The translations under genes and the position numbers were made by a program. From Chitinophagales bacterium (GTDB taxonomy: Bacteria; Bacteroidota; Bacteroidia; Chitinophagales; Saprospiraceae), in the NCBI GenBank assembly GCA_013299105.1, contig JAAFJY010000002.1, positions 372,001-436,000 of the forward strand: a stretch of DNA of 64,000 nt, written 5' to 3'. Under the pieces are notes generated by a model. That model saw only the letters and a program-made list of their open reading frames with translations. It ran no database searches and was not told where the DNA came from. This document shows, one piece after another, positions 1 to 9,776 of the stretch; within the stretch, counting starts at the first letter, position 1, and each line of letters begins with the position of its first letter.

Positions 1-473
1 TTTACCCCACACCCAATCCCAACTTTCCTTTCTTGGGGGTGCATTTTACCCGCATGATCGAAGGGGGGATTGAAGCTGGCCCCAACGCCGTTTTGGCCTT
101 CCGCCGCGAAGGATACAGCCGTTGGGATTGGCAAGTAGGCGAGTTGATGGAAACTTTGGCGCATCCTGGTTTCCGACAATTAGCCGTTAAACATTGGCGC
201 GAAGGCATGGATGAGATGCAACGTTCGTTTTTCAAAAGTGCTTTTGTCAAAGCCTTGCAAAAACTAGTGCCAGCAGTACAGGCCGATGACCTGGAACGCG
301 GCGGCGCTGGTGTGCGTGCCATGGCCTGCGACCGAGAAGGCAAGCTGATCGACGAGTTTTTGATCCTCGAAAACGACCGGGTAGTCAATGTGTGCAATGC
401 CCCTTCGCCAGCGGCAACTGCTTCATTGGCCATCGGCAAAACGATTGCTGAGCGTACTTTGAGCAAACTATAG
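1..473 (+). CDS. lhgO: L-2-hydroxyglutarate oxidase, C-terminal part (cut by window edge)
   Basis: This is the last ~157 codons of an FAD-dependent oxidoreductase of the LhgO family (about 400 residues when complete), which oxidises L-2-hydroxyglutarate to 2-oxoglutarate. The frame is open from base 3, so the gene starts outside the window. What I see is the family's C-terminal signature: FPFLGVHFTRM, then GPNAVLAFRREGY, and near the end GVRAMACDREGKLIDEF and VCNAPSPAATASLAIGK, which match the FAD/substrate-binding end of LhgO. It ends 43 bp before the aminotransferase gene. It looks metabolic and not part of the polysaccharide locus, so that locus begins just after it. Confidence 0.85.
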   Translation, partial: YPTPNPNFPFLGVHFTRMIEGGIEAGPNAVLAFRREGYSRWDWQVGELMETLAHPGFRQLAVKHWREGMDEMQRSFFKSAFVKALQKLVPAVQADDLERGGAGVRAMACDREGKLIDEFLILENDRVVNVCNAPSPAATASLAIGKTIAERTLSKL

Positions 474-515
474 ACCTCAAAATGTAAACCACGAACCACC
501 CGTATCCAAAGTTTT

Positions 516-1640
516 ATGGAAAAAATACAAATGGTTGACCTCAAACGACAGTACCTGCGCCTCAAAGACGAGATCGACGCAGGTATTCATGCCGTTTTGG
601 ACAATACCGCTTACATCAACGGCCCACAAGTCAAAGCTTTTCAAGAACACCTGGAAAAATACCTGGGCGTAAAAGCCGTGATTCCTTGTGCCAATGGTAC
701 CGATGCCTTGCAAATTGCGATGATGGCCCTGGACCTCAAGCCCGGAGACGAGGTCATCGTGCCCGCCTTCACCTATGTGGCCACCGCTGAAGTAATCGCT
801 CTGCTCGGACTCACCCCAGTGATGGTTGATGTAGATTACGATACCTTCAACGTGACGGTAGGTCAGATCGCCGCAGCGATTACCCCCCGCACCAAGGCTA
901 TTGTGCCCGTCAATCTTTTTGGCCAAAGCTGCGACTTGGAGCCCATCATGGCCCTGGCCAGAGAACAAGGCATCTGGGTAATTGAAGACAATGCCCAGGC
1001 CATCGGTGCCGATTTTACCTTCAACAATGGTACAAGCGTCAAAACCGGAGCCATCGGCCACATTGGCTGTACCTCGTTTTACCCTTCCAAAAACCTGGGC
1101 GCTTACGGCGACGGAGGTGCCATTTATACCAACGACGAAAACCTGGCCGCCAAAATGCGCATGATCGCCAATCACGGCCAAGTGAGGCGTTATTACCACG
1201 ATGTAGTAGGTGTCAATTCACGTTTGGACGGCATTCAAGCGGCGATTTTGAACGTAAAATTGGCCCGTTTGGACGAATTTGCTGCGGCCCGCCAGAAAGC
1301 TGCGACTTTTTACGACGCGCAACTGGCGGGTATTCCAGACTTGCTTCTGCCTAAAACCCACCCCAAATCCACCCACGTTTATCACCAATATACCTTACGG
1401 GTGAAAAATGGCAAACGGGGCGCTTTGGAAACGCATTTGCAGCAAGCCGGAATCCCCAGCATGATTTATTATCCAGTTCCACTTTATAACCAGGAGGCAT
1501 TCAAAGCGAGCACTACACCGAAAGCCCTGCCCGTAACCGAGCAGTTGTGTGAGGAAGTTTTGTCTTTGCCGATGCACACGGAGTTGGATGATGAGCAACT
1601 GAGTTACATCGTAAAAACCATCCAGAATTTCTTTGCTTAA
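516..1640 (+). CDS. DegT/DnrJ/EryC1/StrS-family sugar aminotransferase
   Basis: A PLP-dependent aminotransferase of 374 residues, the normal family length, that would transfer an amino group to a nucleotide-linked keto-sugar in the cytoplasm. The PLP lysine is Lys192 in SFYPSKNLGAYGDGGA, and the EDNAQAIGA motif at 157-165 holds the pyridine-binding Asp. NGTDALQIAMMAL at 60-72 is the phosphate-binding N-terminal motif. It is followed 31 bp later by a WbpA/TviB-type UDP-sugar dehydrogenase. That pairing recalls the WbpA-WbpE route to UDP-amino-uronic acids, so a WbpE-like role is my best inference, but the exact sugar cannot be read from sequence. It is the first gene of the polysaccharide block. 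Confidence 0.88.
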   Translation: MEKIQMVDLKRQYLRLKDEIDAGIHAVLDNTAYINGPQVKAFQEHLEKYLGVKAVIPCANGTDALQIAMMALDLKPGDEVIVPAFTYVATAEVIALLGLTPVMVDVDYDTFNVTVGQIAAAITPRTKAIVPVNLFGQSCDLEPIMALAREQGIWVIEDNAQAIGADFTFNNGTSVKTGAIGHIGCTSFYPSKNLGAYGDGGAIYTNDENLAAKMRMIANHGQVRRYYHDVVGVNSRLDGIQAAILNVKLARLDEFAAARQKAATFYDAQLAGIPDLLLPKTHPKSTHVYHQYTLRVKNGKRGALETHLQQAGIPSMIYYPVPLYNQEAFKASTTPKALPVTEQLCEEVLSLPMHTELDDEQLSYIVKTIQNFFA

Positions 1641-1671
1641 ACCCAGCTAATTTCCACCCAAAAACCATCAA

Positions 1672-2970
1672 GTGTACCAAAAACTGTTGAACAAATCATT
1701 GAAAATCTCGGTCCTGGGCCTTGGCTATGTGGGTTTGCCCCTGGCTTTGGCTTTGGCGAAGCGTTTTTCGGTGATTGGTTTCGACATCAACCACGAGCGC
1801 ATCCGCCTCATGCAGGCGGGAGTTGACCCGGCCAAGGAACTCTTACCGGATGATTTTGAGGGGGTGGACATCCTGTTTACCGCCGAGGAAGCTGATTTGG
1901 GAAAAGCCCATTTCCACATCGTGGCCGTACCAACCCCAATTGACGAGCACAAAAACCCCGACTTAGGGCCGCTGCTATTGGCCGCAAAGGTTTTATCCAA
2001 GGTGCTGAAAAAGGGTGATTTTGTAGTCTTGGAATCCACGGTATATCCAGGGTGCATGGAGGAGGATTTTTTACCCGTTTTGGAAAAAAACACGGGCTTA
2101 AAAGCAGGAATCGACTTCAAATACGGCTATTCCCCTGAACGCATCAACCCCGGCGACCGCGAGCACCGCCTCGAAAAAATCCTAAAGGTGGTATCGGGCA
2201 ACGACGCTGAAGCTTTAGCAGAAATCAGCGCAGTTTATGCAGCGGTGATCGAAGCGGGAGTTTACGAGGCCAGTAGTGTGAAGGTTGCAGAGGCAGCCAA
2301 GGTGATCGAAAATACCCAGCGCGACCTCAATATCGCGTTCATGAACGAGTTGGCGATCATTTTTGACCAAATGGGCATTTCTACCCGCGAGGTTTTGGCC
2401 GCTGCGGGCACCAAGTGGAATTTTTTGCCCTTTCGGCCCGGCTTGGTTGGGGGACATTGCATTGGCGTGGACCCCTATTACTTGTTGCACAAAGCCGTGG
2501 AAATTGGTTACAATCCACAAGTGATCACCAGTGGCCGCAAGATCAACGACGAGATGCCCGCTTATATCGCCAAACGCCTGGTTCAAATGCTGATTCAAGC
2601 CGGAAAAAATCCTGGGCATTGCAAAGTGTTGGTGATGGGCTTGACTTTTAAGGAAAATGTGAGCGATATTCGCAATTCCAAGGTGGCAGACCTCATCGCT
2701 GAATTGAATGAATTTTCGCTCAGTGTAGACGTCCACGATCCTTTGGCCTCGGCCCAGGATGTGGAAAAAGAATACGGCCTGACCCTGATGGATCAACCCG
2801 GCGAGAACTACGATGCAGTAGTGCTAGCCGTTGCGCACAATGCTTATAAAAGTTTGGGTTTAAGCTTTTTTAGTAACTTGTCGCGTTCTGGAAGCATTCT
2901 GTTTGATTTGAAAGGCATTTTCCAGCCTCAAGAAGCAAAAGCGCTGGGAATGACTTATTGGAGCTTATAG
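1672..2970 (+). CDS. UDP-N-acetyl-hexosamine 6-dehydrogenase (WbpA/TviB type)
   Basis: An NAD-dependent nucleotide-sugar dehydrogenase of 432 residues that oxidises C6 of a UDP-HexNAc to the uronic acid in two steps. The start codon is GTG; the Rossmann motif GLGYVG lies at 16-21 right after it, so little room is left for another start. Catalytic Cys263 sits in GGHCIGVDPYY, and AEAAKVIENTQRDLNIA at 206-222 is the central dimer helix. The C-terminal UDP-binding domain includes GLTFKENVSDIRNSK. The sequence resembles TviB/WbpA more than UDP-glucose dehydrogenase. It lies between the aminotransferase and upxY, apparently in one operon. Confidence 0.88.
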   Translation: MYQKLLNKSLKISVLGLGYVGLPLALALAKRFSVIGFDINHERIRLMQAGVDPAKELLPDDFEGVDILFTAEEADLGKAHFHIVAVPTPIDEHKNPDLGPLLLAAKVLSKVLKKGDFVVLESTVYPGCMEEDFLPVLEKNTGLKAGIDFKYGYSPERINPGDREHRLEKILKVVSGNDAEALAEISAVYAAVIEAGVYEASSVKVAEAAKVIENTQRDLNIAFMNELAIIFDQMGISTREVLAAAGTKWNFLPFRPGLVGGHCIGVDPYYLLHKAVEIGYNPQVITSGRKINDEMPAYIAKRLVQMLIQAGKNPGHCKVLVMGLTFKENVSDIRNSKVADLIAELNEFSLSVDVHDPLASAQDVEKEYGLTLMDQPGENYDAVVLAVAHNAYKSLGLSFFSNLSRSGSILFDLKGIFQPQEAKALGMTYWSL

Positions 2971-2980
2971 ACAAGGAGGC

Positions 2981-3520
2981 ATGAATACCCAACTCGACCC
3001 AAATGAAGCACGCTGGTTTGCGGTTTACACCCGCTACAAACGCGAAAAACTGGTACACAAGCTACTGGACGAGAAAGGCATTGAAAGCTATTTGCCCTTG
3101 CAAAAAGTGACCCGCCGCTACCAACGCAAAATCAAACACTTACAGATCCCATTGCTCAATTGTTACGTTTTTACCCGCATCACCAAAATGGAGTATGTGC
3201 CCGTTTTGGAAACCCCCGATGTGTTCAATTTTGTGCGCTTCGCCAAAGAATTGATCGCCATCCCAGAGTCGGAAATCAACCTGATGCGCCGAGTAACAGG
3301 TGAAAAAGTGGACATCGAAGTCGACCAGGGCCTTTTTCACCTTGGCCGCGAGGTGGAGATCATCAAAGGCAGCCTGACGGGCTTGCGGGGAAAATTGATT
3401 GAAAGCAAAGGCCCGAAAAATTTCGTGGTCGAACTCGAAAACCTGGGTTATTCGCTGCGCATGGAGATTGCACCAGAATGGTTGTTTCCACTGCAACAAG
3501 CAGCGAAAGTATCAGGATAA
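2981..3520 (+). CDS. UpxY-like transcription antiterminator (NusG/RfaH paralogue)
   Basis: A 179-residue specialised NusG paralogue. The N-terminal NGN domain begins ARWFAVYTRYKREKLV, and QIPLLNCYVFTRI is the typical 'PLFPGYVFV' strand. A C-terminal KOW-like segment (about 118-160, LGREVEIIKGSLTGLRGKLIE) would contact ribosome or elongation factors. UpxY proteins in Bacteroides let RNA polymerase read through long capsule operons and act in cis, normally from the first position. Here it is preceded by two sugar-nucleotide genes. An AAGGAGG sequence 3-9 bp before the ATG is a strong Shine-Dalgarno match, rare in this window. It probably promotes transcription of the genes that follow. Confidence 0.85.
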   Translation: MNTQLDPNEARWFAVYTRYKREKLVHKLLDEKGIESYLPLQKVTRRYQRKIKHLQIPLLNCYVFTRITKMEYVPVLETPDVFNFVRFAKELIAIPESEINLMRRVTGEKVDIEVDQGLFHLGREVEIIKGSLTGLRGKLIESKGPKNFVVELENLGYSLRMEIAPEWLFPLQQAAKVSG

Positions 3521-3690
3521 ATACTTTTTCAGACAGCACATGCTGTTGGAAAAAACCACAAAATGGCAGCAAAATGTACGGAAGGCCCTGCGACCTTTCG
3601 GCGGCGAAGCCGTGTCTAGTTGAAAAGTTGAGGGTTGAAATGTTGAAAAGAGTGGAGTTTTGCCTTCACAAAATTTAGTTTTGATTTCAA

Positions 3691-4743
3691 ATGGCTAAAA
3701 TACTGTTGACCGGGGCCGCCGGTTTCATTGGTTTTCATGTGGCAAAACGTTTACTTGAGCGCGGTGACCAGGTTTTGGGCCTGGATTCACTCAACGATTA
3801 CTACGACGTTTCGCTCAAATACGCCCGACTTGCTTTGTGCGGGGTGGAGCAAAAAGACATCCAAGCAGGTTTCATCACCGAGGGTAGCAAGCCCGATTTC
3901 CGCTTCATCCAACTCAAACTGGAGGACAAAGCGGAACTGGATGAACTTTTTCAAAAAGAAAAATTTGACGCAGTCATCAATCTCGCCGCCCAGGCCGGGG
4001 TGCGTTACAGCCTCGTCAACCCACAGGCTTACATCAATAGCAACATTGTAGGCTTTGTCAACATCCTGGAGGCTTGTCGGCATTACAACATTGGTCACTT
4101 GGTATATGCCAGTAGTTCCAGTGTGTATGGGTTGAACGAAAAATTGCCCTTTTCCACCGCTGATAACGTGGATCACCCCATTTCGCTCTACGCCGCCAGT
4201 AAAAAGAGCAATGAGCTGATGGCCCATACTTACAGCCACTTGTTTGGTTTACCGACCACGGGGCTGCGTTTTTTTACTGCTTATGGCCCCTGGGGGCGGC
4301 CCGACATGGCCTTGTTTTTGTTTACGCAAAAAATCCTGGCAGGTACGCCTATTGACATCTACAACGAGGGGCAAATGCTGCGTGACTTTACCTATATTGA
4401 TGACTTGGCCGAAGGGGTGATCCGGGTTTTGGACCAGCCGCCACCTGGCCAAAGCAACTGGAATGCCTTGGCACCCGACCCGGCCAGTTCCGCCGCGCCT
4501 TACCGCATTTTCAACATCGGCAACAATGAACCCGTGAAACTCATGGATTTTGTAGAAGCCATCGAAGCTGAACTGGGCAAAAAAGCCATCAAAAACCTGA
4601 TGCCCTTGCAAGCTGGCGATGTACCCGCAACCTTCGCCGATGTAAGCCCTTTGCAACAAGCCGTGGGCTATCGCCCCAAAACCAGCGTGAAAGAAGGGAT
4701 CGCTGCTTTTGTAAAATGGTACCGGGAGTATTATGGCGTTTAG
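3691..4743 (+). CDS. UDP-glucuronate 4-epimerase family (SDR)
   Basis: An extended short-chain dehydrogenase/reductase of 350 residues that interconverts UDP-glucuronate and UDP-galacturonate in the cytoplasm. NAD-binding TGAAGFIG is at 7-14, the active-site pair Tyr167-x3-Lys171 is in [15 protein letters not shown], and ASSSSVYG at 140-147 supplies the catalytic Ser. The sequence [13 protein letters not shown] after the Rossmann strand and [17 protein letters not shown] are characteristic of the CapI/GAE branch. It follows upxY after a 170-bp gap and is followed directly by a miniature IS insertion, which separates it from the next polysaccharide gene. Confidence 0.9.
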   Translation: MAKILLTGAAGFIGFHVAKRLLERGDQVLGLDSLNDYYDVSLKYARLALCGVEQKDIQAGFITEGSKPDFRFIQLKLEDKAELDELFQKEKFDAVINLAAQAGVRYSLVNPQAYINSNIVGFVNILEACRHYNIGHLVYASSSSVYGLNEKLPFSTADNVDHPISLYAASKKSNELMAHTYSHLFGLPTTGLRFFTAYGPWGRPDMALFLFTQKILAGTPIDIYNEGQMLRDFTYIDDLAEGVIRVLDQPPPGQSNWNALAPDPASSAAPYRIFNIGNNEPVKLMDFVEAIEAELGKKAIKNLMPLQAGDVPATFADVSPLQQAVGYRPKTSVKEGIAAFVKWYREYYGV

Positions 4744-4755
4744 TTGAAATGTTGA

Positions 4756-5215
4756 AGCGTTGTGGTACGACATAAAGCTTTGACCCATCGATGCGACATA
4801 AAGTTGTGACCTATCTTCACAGATCATTGACATAGGAAACTTCGGAGAAGTTACACGTTTGTAGCCAACAGCAAGCTAAGTGGGTTTGACTTCGGAGAAG
4901 TCTCACGTTAAAATAGTGTTGATAAAAAGTGCGCACTCAATTGTTTAGACCAAGCCTTTTCAAATTGCACCATAAAAAACTAAAAACCAATATGTTGCAA
5001 TAACGTGAAACTTCTACGAAGTTCTCAAGTAATGAGATGCCACCAAGTGCTACAAACGTGAAACTTCTACGAAGTTTTCAGTAGATGTATCCTTCGAAGA
5101 TGGAAGATTCTCCAAGGATCAACTGATGTATCTAAATTGTCAATTAACTGCTTACACAAGGGGTACAACTTTATGTCGTTTTAGGGGTTGAAACTTTATG
5201 TCGCACGACAAGCGT
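4756..5215. mobile_element. 450-bp IS21-like miniature element (MITE) with 5-bp target duplication
   Basis: The element spans 4761-5210. The left end reads TGTGGTACGACATAAAG and the right end, read inward on the other strand, TGTCGTGCGACATAAAG (15 of 17 match). Each end carries a second internal copy of GACATAAAG-TTG (4795-4812 and 5162-5178), the multiple end-repeat layout typical of the IS21 family. AGCGT occurs immediately outside both ends (4756-4760, 5211-5215), a perfect 5-bp target duplication. No transposase frame is present, so it must be mobilised in trans. The interior has four hairpins of the form AACTTC-NNN-GAAGTT (near 4838, 4889, 5008, 5060), two in each orientation. The insertion is inside a (GTTGAAAT)-type low-complexity tract. 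Confidence 0.85.
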
Positions 5216-5269
5216 TGAAATGTTGAAAAGAGAGGCCATCAGTACCTCTCGTGTTACCTGATTAAGTCC

Positions 5270-6019
5270 ATGATTGGCAAACTCAAAAACCTTTTCGCTG
5301 GTAATTCCGAGCGCCTGAATTTTTCGGTACTTGGCACCGATATGCACTCACATCTGATCCCAGGCATTGACGATGGAGCCAAAAACCTGGACCATAGCCT
5401 GGCCCTGCTGGAGACATTGAAAGGAATGGGCTACCAAAAAGTCGTGACCACGCCCCACATCAACTGGGAGCACTACCCCAATACCGCCGAAAAAATCCTG
5501 ACGGGATTGTCGGAGGTCCAGGAAGCCGCAAAGGCCAGGGCATTGGACATCGAAATCAAAGCCGCAGCGGAATATTTCCTCGACGAGCACTTTGAGCAAT
5601 TGTTGGAACAAAAAGCCCTTTTGCCCATCCATCAGAACTGGGTTTTGGTGGAGTTTTCCTTTTTTGGGGCCCATCCGCGAGCGGAGGAATGGTTGTTCAA
5701 AATGCAAACTTTCGGCTACCGCCCCATCTTGGCCCATCCGGAACGCTACTTGTATTACCGCGAAGACTGGTCAAAATACAGCCGCCTTTTGGACTTAGGT
5801 TGCACTTTTCAGCTCAACCTTTTGTCAATCTGTGGGTACTACGGCAATGAGGTGCGTAAAAATGCCGAATGGCTCTTGAAAAAAGGCGTAATTCAACTCT
5901 TGGGTACCGATTTGCACCACGAACGCCACGTAGAAAGCCTGCAAAATGGCTTGGCGAACAGCAATTTGCTGCAAGATTTACTAAAAAAAGACAGCTGGCT
6001 CAATACTGAGTTGGTTTGA
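5270..6019 (+). CDS. CpsB/CapC-type PHP tyrosine-protein phosphatase
   Basis: A PHP-fold, metal-dependent protein-tyrosine phosphatase of 249 residues, cytoplasmic, related to CpsB/YwqE, which removes phosphate from BY-kinases controlling polysaccharide length. Metal ligands are visible as D24-M-H26-S-H28 (DMHSHLIPGIDDGA), H63 in TTPH, H156/E158 in LAHPERY and D214/H216/H217 in GTDLHHE. The obvious partner would be a Wzc kinase. The Wzz-like protein at 8733 lacks a kinase domain, while the kinase at 27250 lies 21 kb away. It overlaps or abuts the SLBB gene downstream, so the two are likely co-transcribed. Confidence 0.87.
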   Translation: MIGKLKNLFAGNSERLNFSVLGTDMHSHLIPGIDDGAKNLDHSLALLETLKGMGYQKVVTTPHINWEHYPNTAEKILTGLSEVQEAAKARALDIEIKAAAEYFLDEHFEQLLEQKALLPIHQNWVLVEFSFFGAHPRAEEWLFKMQTFGYRPILAHPERYLYYREDWSKYSRLLDLGCTFQLNLLSICGYYGNEVRKNAEWLLKKGVIQLLGTDLHHERHVESLQNGLANSNLLQDLLKKDSWLNTELV

Positions 6020-6021
6020 AT

Positions 6022-8736
6022 ATGCCGATTTCCCAATACCGATTTAGCCCAAGTAACTGGACTTGGGTGTTGCTTTTTTGCCTGAGTATTTGCTCACTTG
6101 TAGGCAAGGCCCAAACCGACCCCAGGCTCCTACAAGCAGGGGAAATGGTGCGCACTGAGCTGCAACAACGCCAACTGGACGAAAAAGAAGTGCGTCGCAG
6201 GCTCGAAATGCGTGGCCTGAACGTGGACGCCCTGCGCCCGGAGCAATTGCCGCTTTTGCAAACCGAATTGGAGCGCGTGGTAAGAGAAATGGAAGCCGAA
6301 AAAGTACAGGCCCTGCAACGAAAGCGCCAAGACTCGCTCAAAAATCCGCGCCCGGTGGTCGATACTTTGGAGAAAAGCAAAGTAGATACGCTGAAAAAAA
6401 TCGAACCCCAGGCTGAAAACCCCTTGAAAGCCATTTATGGCCACGCCTTGTTGCAAGCCAAAGATTGGCGGGTTTTCCAAGTCAGCAAAGACGCCAGTCC
6501 ACCTGAGAGTTATGTTTTGGGGCCGGGCGACAAATTGAATGTCAATATTTTTGGGGCCTCACAAGCAGACTTGCAATTTGAACTCAACGAGGAAGGTTTC
6601 ATTCAGCCCCAGAGCATGCCCAAGATTTTTCTCAAGGGCATGACCTTGCGCCAGGCCCGCGACTTGCTGCGCCAGCGCTTTGGCGCTTTTTACGTTTTCC
6701 GCACGGATCAGTTTTCGCTCAACCTGACCAGCACGCGCAACCTCACTGTCAGCATTTTTGGCGAAGTCAAGCGCAATGGCAGTTTCACCCTGCCCGCCAA
6801 CAATACGGCCTTCAACGCCCTGGTTGCAGCGGGTGGCGTGAGTGAAATTGGCAGTGTGAGGCGCATTCAGCTGATCCGCGATGGAAAAATCACCGAGTTT
6901 GATTTGTACAAGGTTTTGCAAAGCCCGGCCTTGCAGTTCCAGTTTTTCCTGCAAAACAACGACGTCATTTACGTGCCCGTTGCCGAAAAAGTTGTAGGCA
7001 TCAGGGGGGCCATTCAGCGGCCCATGCGCTACGAGTTGCTGGCCCAGGAAGAGCTCAAAACCTTGGTGCAGTATGCCGGGGGCTTGAGCCCTTTTGCCAG
7101 CAAAAACAACCTGCAAGTCCAGCGTTTCGCCAACGAACGCCAAAGTTTCATCGACGTCTCAATGGCGGATTTGGAAAAACAAAACCGCGATTTTGCCCTC
7201 CTGCCTGGCGATACAGTAAGTGTTCGCGCCATCCTGCGCCCCGCCGATAATTTTGTGGAGGTAGCAGGCGAGGTCGATTTTCCGGGCAAATATGAGCTCA
7301 GTCCACAATTGAGCCTTTTACAGGTCTTGAAGAAAGCCCAAATTCGCCCCGAAGCGCGGCGAGAAGCCATTTTTCTACTGCGCCAAAGGGCCGATCAAAC
7401 GGTGGGCTTACAAAAAATTGACCTTGCCCCAATTGAAAAGGGCTTGGTGCCAGACCTCGCTTTGGCTTACCGCGACCGCATTTTGGTGTATGCCGAATCA
7501 CAATTTGCCAATCGCTACATCTTAAAGGTAGAAGGTGCGGTGCGCAAGCCCCTCAGCGATACCATCGATACCCGCGATACCATCCGGGTCATGGACCTGC
7601 TGACCCTGGCGGGTGGCCTCAAACCGAACGCGGCTCCCTTTGCTTACCTCAAACGCAGCAACCCCGCCAACCTAAAAGAGACCAGTTTTTTGCGTATTGA
7701 CCTCGCAAAGGCCAGTGCCGATCCCAAAAGTCCAGCCAATATCAGCCTGGCCCCCAACGACCATTTGTTGGTGTATGCCCGTGAGGAATTCAGCACCGAG
7801 GCCGACTTGCAAGTGATGGGAGCAGTGAACAAGCCCGGTAAGTTTGCTTACAGTACAGGCCTCAATATTCGTGACCTGATTATGCTGGCTGGTGGGCCAA
7901 AACTTGAAGCTGCCCTCAACCGCGTAGAAGTTTATCGCCTGGAGATCAAACCCAATGAATCGACCAGGGTTTTAGCCACTACCCTGGCCCTCGATCAAAA
8001 CCTGGAAGTGCTCACCCCCGGCCAAGCGGGTTTTACCCTGGCTCCATTCGACCAGTTGGTGATCCGGCAAGTGCCCGATTTTGAGTTCCAAGAGCGCATT
8101 GAGTTACAGGGAAAAGTGCGTTACCCAGGGGTTTACGCCTTACTCAAAGCCAATGAACGGCTCAGTGAATTGATCACCCGATCTGGAGGCTTGAGCCCCG
8201 AAGCTTTTGCTGAAGGCGCGACCCTGTACCGCAGCAATGGCCGCATCGGCTACCAAATCATCAATTTGCAAGAAGCCCTGACCAAGCCAGGTACTTCGCT
8301 GGACCCAATCCTGCAAAATGGCGACATCGTGAGTGTCCCCCAACGCGAAAACCTGGTCAGCATTCGGGTCGAAGGCACCAACGCCCGCTTGGTATATCCC
8401 GATAGCCTTTTGAGCAATGGCTTGATCCACCTGGCTTACCAAGGCTCCAGAAGTGCCAAATGGTACATCAACAACTACGCCGGGGGCTTTGCGGAGGAGG
8501 CCAACCGCCGATCACTGCGCATCCAAAGCTCCAATGCCAAAATTGGTCGGACCGCCAAAATTTTGTTCTTCAACAAATACCCTAAAGTGGAAGAAGGGGC
8601 CCTGATTTCGCTGGAAAACGAAATTCCCAAGCCGCCCAAAGCCCCCGGTGAGCGCCGAAAATTCAACTGGCAAGAGTTTTTTGCCCAGCTTTCGGCAGTC
8701 GTTACCCTAGGCTTGTTGATCCGACAACTGCAATGA
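6022..8736 (+). CDS. SLBB-domain polysaccharide export protein (large Wza-like)
   Basis: A 904-residue exported protein with a polysaccharide-export (Poly_export) domain followed by several SLBB repeats, expected to form or line the outer-membrane/periplasmic channel. The N-terminus has a signal peptide (hydrophobic stretch WVLLFCLSICSLVG, likely cut after GKA) without a lipobox Cys. A charged Gln/Glu-rich stretch follows (about 40-130), then the export motif VLGPGDKLNVNIFGASQ near 170. Repeated GEV..G.(F/Y).L units with AGG motifs recur five or more times. The C-terminal end LSAVVTLGLLIRQLQ is hydrophobic. I chose ATG 6022 over TTG 6016. The next gene overlaps by 4 bp (ATGA). Confidence 0.88.
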   Translation: MPISQYRFSPSNWTWVLLFCLSICSLVGKAQTDPRLLQAGEMVRTELQQRQLDEKEVRRRLEMRGLNVDALRPEQLPLLQTELERVVREMEAEKVQALQRKRQDSLKNPRPVVDTLEKSKVDTLKKIEPQAENPLKAIYGHALLQAKDWRVFQVSKDASPPESYVLGPGDKLNVNIFGASQADLQFELNEEGFIQPQSMPKIFLKGMTLRQARDLLRQRFGAFYVFRTDQFSLNLTSTRNLTVSIFGEVKRNGSFTLPANNTAFNALVAAGGVSEIGSVRRIQLIRDGKITEFDLYKVLQSPALQFQFFLQNNDVIYVPVAEKVVGIRGAIQRPMRYELLAQEELKTLVQYAGGLSPFASKNNLQVQRFANERQSFIDVSMADLEKQNRDFALLPGDTVSVRAILRPADNFVEVAGEVDFPGKYELSPQLSLLQVLKKAQIRPEARREAIFLLRQRADQTVGLQKIDLAPIEKGLVPDLALAYRDRILVYAESQFANRYILKVEGAVRKPLSDTIDTRDTIRVMDLLTLAGGLKPNAAPFAYLKRSNPANLKETSFLRIDLAKASADPKSPANISLAPNDHLLVYAREEFSTEADLQVMGAVNKPGKFAYSTGLNIRDLIMLAGGPKLEAALNRVEVYRLEIKPNESTRVLATTLALDQNLEVLTPGQAGFTLAPFDQLVIRQVPDFEFQERIELQGKVRYPGVYALLKANERLSELITRSGGLSPEAFAEGATLYRSNGRIGYQIINLQEALTKPGTSLDPILQNGDIVSVPQRENLVSIRVEGTNARLVYPDSLLSNGLIHLAYQGSRSAKWYINNYAGGFAEEANRRSLRIQSSNAKIGRTAKILFFNKYPKVEEGALISLENEIPKPPKAPGERRKFNWQEFFAQLSAVVTLGLLIRQLQ

Positions 8737-9776
8737 ATCCGAGCAGCGAACAAGTCAGTTTGAAAAGCTTCTTGCTCAGCCTGGGCGCTTATGTGCAGGA
8801 ATTGCGGCGACATTGGCTTTTGCTGTGCTTTTTGTTTTTAGCAGGTGCCGCTTTGGGTTTTGCCTATGCGGCCTGGCAAAAAGTAGGCTACCCCGCTGAG
8901 TTGAGTTTCATGGTCCGGGAGCAAAACAATGGCAACTTGGCGGGCTTAGGCTCTGTTTTGGGGCAACTGGGCATGTTAAACCCCGGCAGCAGCCAGGAGA
9001 ACCCCTTCAAAGTAATGGAATTGGCGCGCTCGCGCAGCATTTTGCAAGGCGTGTTTTTGCAAAAAGGTAAGTTGAACGGGCAAAGCGATTTTTGGGGCAA
9101 CCACTTGATCCGAACCTACGATTTGCCCAAAAAATGGGGCGATGATCCCCTCCTGGCCCAATTTTCTTTTCAACCCCAAAATGCAAACAGCCCTGCCAGC
9201 AACAAAGCCGTCCAAAAGCTGTGTCGTTTTTTGACTTTGGGACCCAACGCGCCTTTGCGGGTCAGTCACGATAAAAAATCGGGCATTTTTCGCATCCAGG
9301 TCAATACCCCGGCAGAGGATTTATCGATCAACCTCGCTAACCTACTTTACGCCAGCCTCAGCGAATTTTACATCCGCCAAAGCGTGAGCCAGTCGCAGCA
9401 AACCGTGGAAAACTTGCAAGCCCGGGCCGATTCCCTGCGCACCCAAATGAGTGGCCGCGAACGGACTGCCGCCCGCAGCCAAGACCGCAAACTGGGCCTC
9501 CTGACCCAAGAAGATCGCCTGCCCCAACTGCGGGCCAGCCGCGATGCCAGTATGTTGGGCCTGATGTATGCCGAAGTGCTCAAAAACCTGGAAGCCGCTA
9601 CTTTCATGCTGAAAAATGCCACCCCCGTTTTTGTAGAAATTGACCGCCCCATCGCACCATTGGAGCCCCTGGAAAGTGGCAAGTTTAAGTGGGCTATCTT
9701 GGGTGGCATTGCGGCAGCATTTGTGGGTAAATTGGTTTTGTTGTTGCGCAAATTTCTGCGCGATGCTTTGGCATGA
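8733..9776 (+). CDS. Wzz/GNVR-type chain-length determinant without kinase domain
   Basis: An inner-membrane polysaccharide co-polymerase of 347 residues. One transmembrane helix lies near 27-48 (HWLLLCFLFLAGAALGFAYA) and another near 322-341 (WAILGGIAAAFVGKLVLLL), with a long periplasmic part between them, much of it predicted coiled coil (about 205-290). The segment IDRPIAPLEPLESGK just before the second helix is the proline-rich motif of Wzz proteins. There is no Walker motif, so unlike the protein at 27250 it has no BY-kinase domain. Both ends overlap neighbours by 4 bp (ATGA), indicating tight translational coupling with the SLBB protein and the flippase. Confidence 0.85.
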   Translation: MNPSSEQVSLKSFLLSLGAYVQELRRHWLLLCFLFLAGAALGFAYAAWQKVGYPAELSFMVREQNNGNLAGLGSVLGQLGMLNPGSSQENPFKVMELARSRSILQGVFLQKGKLNGQSDFWGNHLIRTYDLPKKWGDDPLLAQFSFQPQNANSPASNKAVQKLCRFLTLGPNAPLRVSHDKKSGIFRIQVNTPAEDLSINLANLLYASLSEFYIRQSVSQSQQTVENLQARADSLRTQMSGRERTAARSQDRKLGLLTQEDRLPQLRASRDASMLGLMYAEVLKNLEAATFMLKNATPVFVEIDRPIAPLEPLESGKFKWAILGGIAAAFVGKLVLLLRKFLRDALA

